From the NCBI RefSeq assembly GCF_024400215.1, contig NZ_CP053748.1, positions 1,240,001 through 1,304,000 of the forward strand: a stretch of DNA of 64,000 nt. The letters are read 5' to 3'. Position 1 is the stretch's first letter. The number at the start of each line of letters is the position of its first letter. The notes under the pieces were generated by a model. The model did no database searches. It was not told the origin of the DNA and worked only from the letters and a program-made list of their open reading frames with translations. Made by a program: the position numbers and the translations under genes. Positions 47,599 to 56,020 of this stretch are shown here, one piece after another. Source of the stretch: Massilia sp. erpn (GTDB lineage Bacteria > Pseudomonadota > Gammaproteobacteria > Burkholderiales > Burkholderiaceae_D).

Positions 47599-47626
47599 TT
47601 GAGAATACGGCATTTCTTCGTATAAA
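47599..47626 (+). promoter_or_regulatory. Candidate sigma70 promoter of the second TonB receptor
   Basis: TTGAGA (47599-47604) and TATAAA (47621-47626) are separated by 16 bases. The pair matches the consensus well and would give a leader of about 150 bases before ATG 47784. Confidence 0.5.
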
Positions 47627-47783
47627 TCACGAAATATTGCGTAAAGTGCATATAACGCAACAACCCTGTTGCGCGCGCCTTCTCGCCCTCCCTTCCCCCA
47701 CTGTAGTATTTCTTCGGCACTGACAGTCGATCAGTCCACCGCTTGCTTCCCCTTGTTCAATAAAACCCATGAGAGAACGGTCT

Positions 47784-50267
47784 ATGAAGAAAGCACCATC
47801 GCCCCAGCTGTCCGCCCCCTTCCAGCGCACCCTTCTGGCCAGCGCCCTGCTGCTGGCGTGTAGCCAGGCCTATGCCCAGTCCCAGCCGCCCGCTTCCGGC
47901 GACAACCAGACCGTGGTCGTGCTGGGCTCGCGCTCGGCAGCCAAGACCGCACTCGACACCTCGTCCCCGGTTGGCCTGATCAATATGAAGGATATGCAGA
48001 CGGCCGGACCGCTGGAGCTGGGCAAGCTGCTGCAGACGCTGGACCCTTCTTTCAACTTCTCGTCGACCTTCATCAGTGACGGCACCGACATCATCCGCCC
48101 CGCCACCCTGCGCTCGCTCGGTCCCGACCAGCTGCTGGTGCTGGTGAACGGCAAACGCCGCCACCAGCAGGCGCTGGTCAATGTGCAGCAGTCCGTGGGC
48201 CGCGGTTCGGCCGGCACCGACATCAACGCCATACCGCTGTCGGCCATCCACCATATCGAAGTGCTGCGCGACGGCGCCGCCGCGCAATACGGTTCGGACG
48301 CCATCGCCGGCGTGATCAATATCGTGCTGAAATCGAATGTCGGCGAGACCGCCGTCAGCGCCACCATCGGCACCACCAAGGAAGGCGACGGCGACCTGTA
48401 CTCTGGCAGCGTGAACCGCGGCTTCGCCCTGGGCCAGGACGGCGGCTACATCAATCTGACGGCCGAGGGCCGCAAGCGCGGCGAGACCAACCGCGCCGGC
48501 GTCGACATCCTGCGCGCCGATCCGCCGCGCGTGACCCAGCGCATCGGCGACAGCGATGCCAAGGATGCCTATCTGTGGTGGAATGCCGCCCTGCCCATCG
48601 ACAAGGAGAGCGAGTTCTATGCCTTCGGCGGCGTGTCCAAGCGCAAGGGCGATTCGGCCGGCTTCTATCGCGGCATACTCGATAAGAGCGACAACCGCAT
48701 GGTGCCGGAAATTTATCCGAACGGCTATCTGCCGAATATCCGCACCACGGTCAAGGATCTGTCCTTCGCCTTCGGCTACCGGCGCGACCTGCCCAAGGAC
48801 TGGAAGCTCGACCTGAGCATCAACCATGGGCGCAGCGAGCTGGGTTTCCACGAAAAGCAAACCATCAACGTCAGCTACTTCTATGAACCGCTGCCCGGGG
48901 CGAATATACCACCCGGCACGTTCGACCGCAGCAAGGTGTATGGCGCCTCTCCGGTGGAAGCCGATACCGGCACGCTGAAGTTCGACCAGACCACGTTGAA
49001 CCTGGATATCAAGGGCCCGGTGCACGTGGGCGGCGCGGAAATCTTCCTCGCCTCCGGCTTCGAATACCGCCAGGACAACTATCAGATCGTCGCCGGCGAT
49101 CCGGTGTCCTACCAGTTCGGCCGCACCAACGATCCGAAGAAGGAAATCCTCACGCCGAGCCGCTCCATGGCGCCGCCGGGCACCCAGGGCTTCCCCGGCT
49201 ACACCCCGGCCACCGCCGTCGACAGCGGCCGCCACAATATCGCCCTGTATCTGGACGCCGAGTACCGTCCGCTGCCGAACCTGCTGCTGGCCGGCGCCGT
49301 GCGCTACGAAAAATACTCGGACTTCGGCAACACCACCACCGGCAAGATCAGCGCGCGCTGGGATCCGTCCAAGCAATTCGGCCTGCGCGCCAGCGCGTCC
49401 ACCGGCTTCCGCGCGCCGGGCGTGCAGCAGGAGTTCTACAGCTCCGTCTCCACCAACCTGAATGTGGACGGCTCGCTGACCGAAACCCTGACCGCGCGCC
49501 AGAACAGCGCCGTCACCAATGCGCTGGGCATCAAACCGCTGAAAGAGGAAACCTCGCGCAACGCCAGCATCGGCATGGTACTGCGCCCGGCGCAGAATAT
49601 GTCGCTGACCATGGACCTGTACCAGATCAAGATCAAGGACCGCATCGTATTCTCCAGCGTGATCGAGCCGGAGAAAGGCGGCGGCCCGATCGCCAATGTG
49701 CTGATCCCGCTGAAAGTCGGCCAGGCCCAGTTCTTCACCAACGCCATCGACACCACCACGCGCGGCCTGGACATCGTGGCCGACCACACCACGAAATTCA
49801 CCGGCTCGACCCTGGTGCTGTCCGGCCAGCTGGGCTTCAACAAGACGGAAGTCAGCAAGCGCCATTCGCCTTCCAGCCTGCTGAGCGGCGACCTGCTGTT
49901 CGACAAGGCGCAAGTGACGCTGCTGGAACACGGCCAGCCGCGCCGCCACCATGTGCTGGCCGCCGACTTCAGCACCGGCCCATGGAACTTCAATGCGCGC
50001 GCCAACTACTATGGCTCGGTGCAGGCCGAGTTCTTCAGCCCGCTGCAAACCTGGGAAGCCAAATGGCTGCTGGACGTTACCGGCCGCTACAGCTTCAGCA
50101 AGAAAACCAGCCTGACGGTCGGCGTCAACAATGTGTTCGATACCTACCCGTCGGAATGGACCAATGGCGGCAACTTCCCGAAACTGGGCTTCAAGTATTG
50201 CTGGGAAACCTGCCCCTTCGGCGTGAACGGGCGCTCGATGTACGCCCGCCTCGACACCGTGTTCTAA
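47784..50267 (+). CDS. TonB-dependent outer membrane receptor
   Basis: An 827-residue outer membrane receptor. ATG 47784 (MKKAPSPQLSAPFQ) is preferred to ATG 47769 because it gives a normal signal peptide ending about AYAQS. The plug domain has LELGKLLQTLDPSFNFSS, LRSLGPDQLLVLVNGKRRHQ and RDGAAAQYGSDAIAGVINIV (about 150-170); the barrel ends in SMYARLDTVF with terminal Phe. The substrate is unknown. It converges on the PdxR-type gene with only seven bases between stops. Confidence 0.92.
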   Translation: MKKAPSPQLSAPFQRTLLASALLLACSQAYAQSQPPASGDNQTVVVLGSRSAAKTALDTSSPVGLINMKDMQTAGPLELGKLLQTLDPSFNFSSTFISDGTDIIRPATLRSLGPDQLLVLVNGKRRHQQALVNVQQSVGRGSAGTDINAIPLSAIHHIEVLRDGAAAQYGSDAIAGVINIVLKSNVGETAVSATIGTTKEGDGDLYSGSVNRGFALGQDGGYINLTAEGRKRGETNRAGVDILRADPPRVTQRIGDSDAKDAYLWWNAALPIDKESEFYAFGGVSKRKGDSAGFYRGILDKSDNRMVPEIYPNGYLPNIRTTVKDLSFAFGYRRDLPKDWKLDLSINHGRSELGFHEKQTINVSYFYEPLPGANIPPGTFDRSKVYGASPVEADTGTLKFDQTTLNLDIKGPVHVGGAEIFLASGFEYRQDNYQIVAGDPVSYQFGRTNDPKKEILTPSRSMAPPGTQGFPGYTPATAVDSGRHNIALYLDAEYRPLPNLLLAGAVRYEKYSDFGNTTTGKISARWDPSKQFGLRASASTGFRAPGVQQEFYSSVSTNLNVDGSLTETLTARQNSAVTNALGIKPLKEETSRNASIGMVLRPAQNMSLTMDLYQIKIKDRIVFSSVIEPEKGGGPIANVLIPLKVGQAQFFTNAIDTTTRGLDIVADHTTKFTGSTLVLSGQLGFNKTEVSKRHSPSSLLSGDLLFDKAQVTLLEHGQPRRHHVLAADFSTGPWNFNARANYYGSVQAEFFSPLQTWEAKWLLDVTGRYSFSKKTSLTVGVNNVFDTYPSEWTNGGNFPKLGFKYCWETCPFGVNGRSMYARLDTVF

Positions 50268-50274
50268 GCAGCGC

Positions 50275-51750
50275 TTAACCCTTGCGGTTGGCGGCGTAGG
50301 CCGCCATGTGGACGATCACCGCCAACCGCTTCACCAGCCCTTCCATCGCCTCGGCCGGCACCTGGGCATAGCCCAGCATCAGGCCATTCCACTGCGTCTT
50401 GCCGCCGATCGCGTGGCGGCTCAAGGCATTCACGCAGATCCCCTCTTCCATCGCGCGGCGTGTGATCTCCACATCGGACAAGGCCGCGTCGCGGAAATGC
50501 AGCGACAGGTGCATGCCGCTCGATGCGCCATGCACTGCGGCGATCTTGCCCAGATGGGTTTGCAGGGCCGCCACCAGCGCATCGCAGCGCTGGCGGTACA
50601 GGCGGCGCATGCGGCGCAGATGCAGGGCGAACTGGCCGCTGCGGATGAATTCGGCCAGCGCCAGCTGTTCCACGCTGCGCCCGCGCAGCGACGATTGCGC
50701 GCGCAGCGTCGCCATCGCCACGCTCAGCCGCTTGGGTACTACGATGTAGGCGATGCGCAGGGCCGGGAACAGGGTCTTGCTGAAAGTGCCCAGATAGATC
50801 ACCGGCGCATCGGGCGCCAGCCCCTGCATGGCCGACAGCGGCGCGCCGTCGTGGCGAAATTCGCTGTCGTAATCGTCTTCCAGGATCAGGGCGCCGGCGC
50901 GGCGCGCGCCTTCGATCAGGGCCAGACGGCGCGGCAGCGAGAGCACGCTGCCGATCGGATACTGGTGCGAGGGCGTGACATAGATCAGGCGCGGCGGCCG
51001 TTCGCGCCAGTCGCGCGCCGTCGGCGCGATGCCCTCCTGGTCGACGGCGATGCCCTCGATCTTCAGCGTGGCGGAACGGAAGGAAGCCAGCGCGCCGCTA
51101 TAGCCCGGGTTCTCGATCCACACCGTGTCGCCGGCATCGGCGCAAGCCTGGGCGCACAGGTCCATCGAACTCTGGCTGCCGTCCGTGATGAAGACCTGGC
51201 TGGCATCGCATACCACGCCGCGCGAGGCGCGCAAGTGGTCGGCGATGGCTTCGCGCAGCGCGGGTTCGCCCGCCGCCTCCGCATAGTTCAGCTGCGCGGG
51301 ACCGGCGGCGCGCCAGGCGCGGTCCAGCATGCGGCGCCACAACGTGATGGGGAAGTGCGCCAGGTCCGGCACGCCGGGGGCGAAAGCATCGCTGCGGTTG
51401 GACGCGTTGTGCAGGGGCCGCAGGTCATGCACCCGGCGCGACAGGCTGACCTGGGGTGTCTCGGCGTCGTGCCGCGCCGCGCCATCGGGCGCAATGCCGG
51501 CCACGATGGTGCCGCGCTTGTCGCTGGTGACGAAGCCTTCGCTGGCCAGCTGTTCATAGGCATACAGCACGGTATTGCGCGCCACGCCCAGCTCACTGGC
51601 CAGGGTGCGCGTGGCCACCAGGCGCGTGCCGGCAGCCAGCGTGCCGCCACGGATGGCCGAACGCAGGCATTCATGCAGCAGGCGCTGGCGCGGCCAGCCG
51701 CGGTGGGCATGCTCGCGGGCGAAGCGCTCGATCAGCAGCGTGTAATCCAT
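50275..51750 (-). CDS. MocR/PdxR-family transcriptional regulator
   Basis: A GntR-type winged helix fused to a class I aminotransferase-like, PLP-binding domain. The 491-residue protein has the DNA-binding domain in the first 80 residues (LASELGVARNTVLYAYEQLA) and the PLP fold with LILEDDYDSEFRH and the Schiff-base lysine in YLGTFSKTLFPALR. PdxR members respond to pyridoxal phosphate and often activate vitamin B6 genes. It diverges from a PNPOx-like gene 116 bases away, which fits that role. Confidence 0.92.
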   Translation of the reverse strand: MDYTLLIERFAREHAHRGWPRQRLLHECLRSAIRGGTLAAGTRLVATRTLASELGVARNTVLYAYEQLASEGFVTSDKRGTIVAGIAPDGAARHDAETPQVSLSRRVHDLRPLHNASNRSDAFAPGVPDLAHFPITLWRRMLDRAWRAAGPAQLNYAEAAGEPALREAIADHLRASRGVVCDASQVFITDGSQSSMDLCAQACADAGDTVWIENPGYSGALASFRSATLKIEGIAVDQEGIAPTARDWRERPPRLIYVTPSHQYPIGSVLSLPRRLALIEGARRAGALILEDDYDSEFRHDGAPLSAMQGLAPDAPVIYLGTFSKTLFPALRIAYIVVPKRLSVAMATLRAQSSLRGRSVEQLALAEFIRSGQFALHLRRMRRLYRQRCDALVAALQTHLGKIAAVHGASSGMHLSLHFRDAALSDVEITRRAMEEGICVNALSRHAIGGKTQWNGLMLGYAQVPAEAMEGLVKRLAVIVHMAAYAANRKG

Positions 51751-51789
51751 GGTTTCGTGGTTCTAAAAAATTGCGCATTGCTGGACCTG

Positions 51790-51817
51790 TTACCAGGGCC
51801 AGGGCAGCCATTATATT
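51790..51817 (+). promoter_or_regulatory. Candidate promoter/operator between the PdxR-type and PNPOx-like genes
   Basis: TTACCA (51790-51795) and TATATT (51812-51817), with a 16-base spacer, face the PNPOx-like gene. The -35 region lies inside an imperfect dyad CTGGACCTGTTACCAGGGCC (51781-51800) that could be the operator of the divergent regulator. The boxes are seen; binding is inferred. Confidence 0.4.
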
Positions 51818-51866
51818 GCGCCTTCCTGGCAAGCCGCCAAGTCCCTGATTCCAAACCGAGGAGAAA

Positions 51867-52517
51867 ATGAACCAGCCATCCGCCCCCAGCCAGCGCACCC
51901 GCGTCCGCCGCAGCGCCAACTACGCCGCCTACGACCAGGCCAGTGTGCACGCCATCGTCGATGCCGCCTATATCTGCCACATCGCGTTCCAGGATGCGCA
52001 TGGCGCGCATTGCATTCCCACCGCCTGCTGGCGCGAAGGCGATCACCTGTACATCCACGGCTCGAACGGCAGCCGCATGGTGAAGCAGCTGCTGGAGCAG
52101 GACAGCTGCGTGACGATCACCCACCTGGATGGCCTGGTGCTGGCGCGTTCCGCCTTCAACCACACGATGAACTACCGCTCGGTCATGATTTACGGCCGCT
52201 TTGAAAGCGTCGAGGGCGAGGCCAAGCGCAGCACGATGGACGTCTTCATGGAGCGCCTGGTTCCCGGCCGCCAGCATGAGACGCGGCGCGGCAACGACAA
52301 GGAATTCGCCGCCACCACCGTGCTGCGCATCGCGCTCAGCGAAGCGGCTTGCAAGACGCGCAGCGGCGGCCCGAACGACGACGAAGAAGACATGGGCATC
52401 CAGGCCTGGGTCGGCGAGCTGCCCTTCAAGCAGGTGCAGGCCGCACCGGTGCCGGACGCCGACTGCCCGGTGGCAGCACCGGACTATGTGCGGCGCTGGG
52501 GCAGCGAAATCTGGTAA
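51867..52517 (+). CDS. Pyridoxamine 5'-phosphate oxidase-like flavin-binding protein
   Basis: The 216-residue protein has the split-barrel flavin-binding fold of the PNPOx-like/flavin-nucleotide-binding group: YICHIAFQDAHGAHCIPTAC (about 37-56), HLYIHGSNGSRMVKQLLEQD and VTITHLDGLVLARSAFNHTM. It is not classical PdxH, which has a different C-terminus. Divergent linkage to a PdxR-type regulator suggests a part in vitamin B6 or flavin-linked redox control. ATG follows GAGGAGAAA. Confidence 0.88.
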   Translation: MNQPSAPSQRTRVRRSANYAAYDQASVHAIVDAAYICHIAFQDAHGAHCIPTACWREGDHLYIHGSNGSRMVKQLLEQDSCVTITHLDGLVLARSAFNHTMNYRSVMIYGRFESVEGEAKRSTMDVFMERLVPGRQHETRRGNDKEFAATTVLRIALSEAACKTRSGGPNDDEEDMGIQAWVGELPFKQVQAAPVPDADCPVAAPDYVRRWGSEIW

Positions 52518-52668
52518 CACGGGCGTGGGATGGACGGCCGCATCCCTGCCGCGAATCCCCTTGACCCGCCTGCGCACTTGGCCGATGATCGCGCAGGCGG
52601 CCGTTTCCCCGGCCGCCGAACCCACATCAAGCAACGCTCCCCGAGCACCAATAATAAGGAGGTTCTGC

Positions 52669-53475
52669 ATGAAACGTTACGTTCTGGCCGCTGTTCTGGC
52701 CTGCGGATTTGCCGGCGCCGCCATCGCCGACGAGGCCTTGAAAGCCGCCATCGCCAGCGGCACGCGCACGCCCGCCAATGTGCAGCGCGATGCCGCCCGC
52801 CACCCTTACGAAACCCTGAACTATTTCGGCATCAAGCCCGATATGACGGTGGTCGAACTGGCCCCCGGCGGCGGCTGGTATACCGAAATCCTCGCCCCCT
52901 ACCTGCGCGACAAGGGCAAGCTGATCGCCGCCGGCAACACGCCGAATTCGGCCAGCGAAGCGGTGCGCCGCAACGCCACCCGCTTCCAGGAAAGGCTGAA
53001 CGCCAAACCGGAAGTCTTCGGCAAGGTACAGCTGGGCGCCTTCGAGCCGCAGAACGGCGTCTACAACTTCGCGCCCAAAGGCAGCGCCGATATGGTGCTG
53101 ACCTTCCGCAACATCCACAACTGGGCCGAGTCGGGCGACGCGAATATGAAGAAGCTGTTCGCCAGCGTCTACGACAGCCTGAAACCGGGCGGCGTATTCG
53201 GCGTGGTCGAACACCGCCTGCCGGCCAGCCGTCCCGCTTCAGAGCAGACCACGTCCGGCTATATGCACGAGGCCTATGTCATCAAGCTGGCCGAAAGCGT
53301 GGGCTTCAAACTGGCGGGCAAATCGGAAATCAATGCCAATCCGAAGGACAAGGCCAACCACAAAGGCGGTGTGTGGGCGCTGCCGCCCACCTTCGCCAAC
53401 AAGGATGAAGACCGCGCCAAATACGCCGGCATCGGCGAGAGCGACCGCATGACGCTGAAATTCGTCAAGCAGTAA
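52669..53475 (+). CDS. Exported class I methyltransferase-like protein
   Basis: The start ATG 52669 follows a perfect AAGGAGG; the frame is open upstream but without this. The 268-residue protein has a clear signal peptide (MKRYVLAAVLACGFAGAAIA) and then a Rossmann methyltransferase fold with VVELAPGGGWYTEILAPYL (about 61-79) and ADMVLTFRNIHNW. Methyltransferases need SAM, which is cytoplasmic, so export is puzzling; the fold may serve another role outside. The family of periplasmic methyltransferase-like proteins is known but its function is not. Confidence 0.8.
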   Translation: MKRYVLAAVLACGFAGAAIADEALKAAIASGTRTPANVQRDAARHPYETLNYFGIKPDMTVVELAPGGGWYTEILAPYLRDKGKLIAAGNTPNSASEAVRRNATRFQERLNAKPEVFGKVQLGAFEPQNGVYNFAPKGSADMVLTFRNIHNWAESGDANMKKLFASVYDSLKPGGVFGVVEHRLPASRPASEQTTSGYMHEAYVIKLAESVGFKLAGKSEINANPKDKANHKGGVWALPPTFANKDEDRAKYAGIGESDRMTLKFVKQ

Positions 53476-53511
53476 CGCCGCTCGGGAGAAGGGATGCGCT
53501 AACATGAGAGC

Positions 53512-54354
53512 ATGACAGCCACCCTTCTCCGTACTGCCATTCCCCTGCTGCTGCTCGCCTTCTGCGGCGTTCTGCACGCAGCGCAAAACGCGGCGCAAGC
53601 CACCCTGCGCATCGTGCTGCCGATGATCCATCCCAGCGCGCAGGAACATGCCCACTACTTCCCCCAGCTGCTGCGCCTGGCCCTGGACAAGACCGCCGCC
53701 AGCGACGGCCCTTACGTCATCGAGCATTACCAGCATGAGCTGACCAGCCCGCGCCAATCGGCCGAGCTGAAAAAAGATGGTGTCATCAATGTAATGTGGG
53801 ACGGCACCAATCCGCAACGCGAACGCGAGCTGCTGCCGGTGCGCATCTCCCTGCTGCGCGAGCTGAACGACTACCGCGTGTTCCTGATCCGCGCCGACCA
53901 GCAGGAACGCTTTCGCGCCGTGCGCACGCTGGACGATCTGCGTCAGCTGAAAGCCGGTGTGGGCGTGAACTGGCCATCGGCCGACGTCCTGCGCCGCAAC
54001 GGACTGCCGGTCGTCACCTCGATCACCTATGAGTCGCTGTTCCCCATGCTGGCCGTGAAGCGCTTCGACTATCTGCCGCGCGGCACCCATGAGGCCTGGG
54101 GCGAGCAGGAGCTGCATGCCAAGGACGGGCTGGTGCTGGAGTCCACGATCTTCCTGCACTACCGCGTGCCGCACTACTTCTTCGTCAGCCGGAACAATCC
54201 CCAGCTGGCCGACCGCATCGAGCGCGGCCTGAAACTGGCGCAGAAAGACGGCAGCTGGGACAAGCTATTCAACAGCATCCCCGCCTTCCGCCGCGGCCAG
54301 GCCGAGATCAATGCGCACAAGCGGCGCGTGTTCGAACTGGAAAGAGGCGAGTAA
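53512..54354 (+). CDS. Periplasmic solute-binding-protein-like (type II fold)
   Basis: The 280-residue protein has a signal peptide (about 1-23, ending VLHAAQ) and the bilobed solute-binding pattern: an N-lobe strand LRIVLPMIHPS, a hinge region LRELNDYRVFLIRADQQERF, LRQLKAGVGVNWPSADVL and YFFVSRNNPQLADRIERGLK near the end. No transporter lies next to it, so it may act as a sensor or accessory protein. It starts 36 bases after the methyltransferase-like gene and may be cotranscribed. Confidence 0.75.
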   Translation: MTATLLRTAIPLLLLAFCGVLHAAQNAAQATLRIVLPMIHPSAQEHAHYFPQLLRLALDKTAASDGPYVIEHYQHELTSPRQSAELKKDGVINVMWDGTNPQRERELLPVRISLLRELNDYRVFLIRADQQERFRAVRTLDDLRQLKAGVGVNWPSADVLRRNGLPVVTSITYESLFPMLAVKRFDYLPRGTHEAWGEQELHAKDGLVLESTIFLHYRVPHYFFVSRNNPQLADRIERGLKLAQKDGSWDKLFNSIPAFRRGQAEINAHKRRVFELERGE

Positions 54355-54411
54355 CAGGGGCGCGCGCCCGCGCATGCGGACAGGGAAAGCGACGGGAATT
54401 CGAGCGGCCGC

Positions 54412-54795
54412 TCAGGCCAGGTTGCGGCGGCGCGCCAGCATGTCCATGATGGCGACCACGCCGCTGTCGCCCACTTCGCGCGCCACCTCGGCCGGGGAGA
54501 TGCCGTCGGCGTTTTGCACGGCCACATTGGCGCCGCGCAGCAGCAGGAAGCGGAAGAATTCTTCGCTGCCTTCGCGGATCACGCGGAACAGCGGGGTCTC
54601 GCCGTCGCCACCCACGCTGTTGATGTCGGCGCCATGCGCCAGCAGGGTGTCGATGGCGTCCTTGTTTTGCCATGCGCTGGCGGCATGCACCGGCAGGTCA
54701 CCGGAGACGGCGCGCATATTGACGTCGAGCTCCCGCCCCGCGAATTCTGGCAGGGTGGACACTTGCTGGAGCAGCGCGGTCAGATCGTTCTTCAT
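54412..54795 (-). CDS. Small ankyrin-repeat protein
   Basis: A 127-residue cytoplasmic protein starting MKNDLTALLQQVSTLPEFAG (ATG 54793-54795 behind GGAG). It contains about three ankyrin repeats, seen as SAWQNKDAIDTLLAHGADIN, GETPLFRVIREGSEEFFRFL and GANVAVQNADGISPAEVARE. Ankyrin repeats bind proteins; the partner is unknown. It stands alone on the minus strand with a TATAAT box 64 bases upstream. Confidence 0.85.
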   Translation of the reverse strand: MKNDLTALLQQVSTLPEFAGRELDVNMRAVSGDLPVHAASAWQNKDAIDTLLAHGADINSVGGDGETPLFRVIREGSEEFFRFLLLRGANVAVQNADGISPAEVAREVGDSGVVAIMDMLARRRNLA

Positions 54796-54858
54796 GGGAT
54801 CTCCAGAAAAAGCCGGCACAACAATCGGTTTCGAAGGGATTAATATTGCCAAAGGGCA

Positions 54859-54864
54859 ATTATA
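54859..54864 (-). promoter_or_regulatory. Candidate -10 box of the ankyrin gene
   Basis: A perfect TATAAT on the minus strand, 64 bases before the start codon. No good -35 was found at 16-18 bases. Confidence 0.4.
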
Positions 54865-55110
54865 GCCAAAAGTGTTGGGAGGAATCTATCGAAAACTCAC
54901 TCAGCCATGATATTTGCTATGAACTCTCAAGCCACTTACTTGCAGTATGCCTGCAAGCTGTTAGTGTCATTATTGAAATGTTGCATTCCATAATGAAATA
55001 ATAATTCCCCCTCTCTCAGAGGGAAACCGGCCGCCGCCGCGACGCAAGCGAGCACGGCGGATACGCGCCGGGCAGCACCCTTGTTCGGCTGCCGGGGCCA
55101 TGCCAGTATA

Positions 55111-55130
55111 TTGCCAAGACGTCTTGCCAA
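55111..55130 (+). promoter_or_regulatory. 20-base dyad operator upstream of the FeeM-like operon
   Basis: TTGCCAAGACGTCTTGCCAA is palindromic at 18 of 20 positions (TTGnCAAGACGTCTTGnCAA). It begins inside a -10-like TATATT (55107-55112) and lies about 97 bases upstream of ATG 55227. The length and symmetry suit a dimeric regulator of the LuxR, TetR or similar kind; overlap with the -10 would favour repression. The symmetry is seen; the function is inferred. Confidence 0.5.
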
Positions 55131-55226
55131 TTTTGCAGGATAGCGGCCGGCCCAGGCAGCCGGCCGCCGTCTATTTCTGTCTGCCGTGTCGCCTCACCGT
55201 CGCGGCTCTCTGAGGAGACTCCGGCC

Positions 55227-56018
55227 ATGACCCGCCCCCCTAACGCCGATACCGCCAGCGCCGCCGACCACGCAGGCGGCGCCATCCTGTCCCCGGACGC
55301 CGACGCGCCGCCGCAGGAAGGCTTGCAGCGCGATGACTTCGAGCAGGCCGCGAGCCAGCAGGAAAAGCCCGATCTGGTGGGCGACGAGCAATTCTTCGGC
55401 ATCCGCCTGGTCGACACGCCCGACGGGCGCAACAAGGCCAGCATGTTGATCAGCAAGATGTACGCCTGGCGCGGCCTGGAAGGCGACCATGGGCTGACAG
55501 AAGATCCGAACCGGGTCACGCTGATGGCCCACCGCAAGGGCGAGCCGGTGGGTACCCTGACCCTGGGCCTGGATTCCACGCGCGGCCTGCTGGCCGACCA
55601 GCTGTTCCAGGAAGAGATCGACGCCTACCGCGCGCGCGGCACGCGCGTCTGCGAGTTCATCAAGCTGGCCTTCGATATGGGCGGCCAGTCGCGCCCCTAT
55701 CTGGCGGCCCTGATCCACCTGGCCATGATGTATGCGCGCGATATCCACCAGTGCGACCAGCTGTTCATCGAAGTGACGCCGCGCCACAGCGGCTTTTATT
55801 CGCAGATGATGGGCTTCACCCAATTGGGCGACGCCAAGGTCAATCCGCGCGTCAATGTGCGCGGCGTGCTGATGCGCCTTGACCTGGCGTATATGAAGGA
55901 GCAGGTCGAGCTGTATGGCGGCAAGGGCGACCAGGCCGAAGGCGTGCGCTCCTTCTATCCGCTGTTCTTCTCGCCGCGCGAGGAGGCGGGCATTATCAAC
56001 CGCTTGAAAACGATGTGA
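55227..56018 (+). CDS. FeeM-like N-acyl amino acid synthase
   Basis: A 263-residue member of the GNAT/autoinducer-synthase-like acyltransferases. After about 55 disordered residues come the family segments KASMLISKMYAWRGLEGD, VTLMAHRKGEPVGTLTLGLD, the acidic active-site region TRVCEFIKLAFD, QLFIEVTPRHSGFYSQMMGF and NVRGVLMRLDLAYM. FeeM joins an acyl chain from acyl-ACP to the amine of an amino acid; related acyltransferases also occur with exosortase systems. ATG follows GAGGAGA. It leads a three-gene operon with a ThiF-like and a nitroreductase-like enzyme, two bases and then an ATGA overlap apart. Confidence 0.8.
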   Translation: MTRPPNADTASAADHAGGAILSPDADAPPQEGLQRDDFEQAASQQEKPDLVGDEQFFGIRLVDTPDGRNKASMLISKMYAWRGLEGDHGLTEDPNRVTLMAHRKGEPVGTLTLGLDSTRGLLADQLFQEEIDAYRARGTRVCEFIKLAFDMGGQSRPYLAALIHLAMMYARDIHQCDQLFIEVTPRHSGFYSQMMGFTQLGDAKVNPRVNVRGVLMRLDLAYMKEQVELYGGKGDQAEGVRSFYPLFFSPREEAGIINRLKTM

Positions 56019-56020
56019 TC

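Larger units (their letters stand above)
54796..55226. other. Divergent regulatory gap between the ankyrin gene and the FeeM-like operon
   Basis: This 431-base gap has an AT-rich left part (about 54830-55010) and a GC-rich right part. It contains a -10 box for the ankyrin gene, a 20-base dyad (55111-55130) and a 9-bp stem (55143-55151 with 55159-55167, GCGGCCGGC/GCCGGCCGC) in what would be the leader of the FeeM-like operon. No small gene was seen. Confidence 0.5.

Noticed and set aside
54902..54917. AGCCAT-GATAT-TTGCT as a sigma54 promoter for the FeeM operon
   Set aside because: The essential GG of the -24 element is GC, and it lies over 300 bases from the gene.
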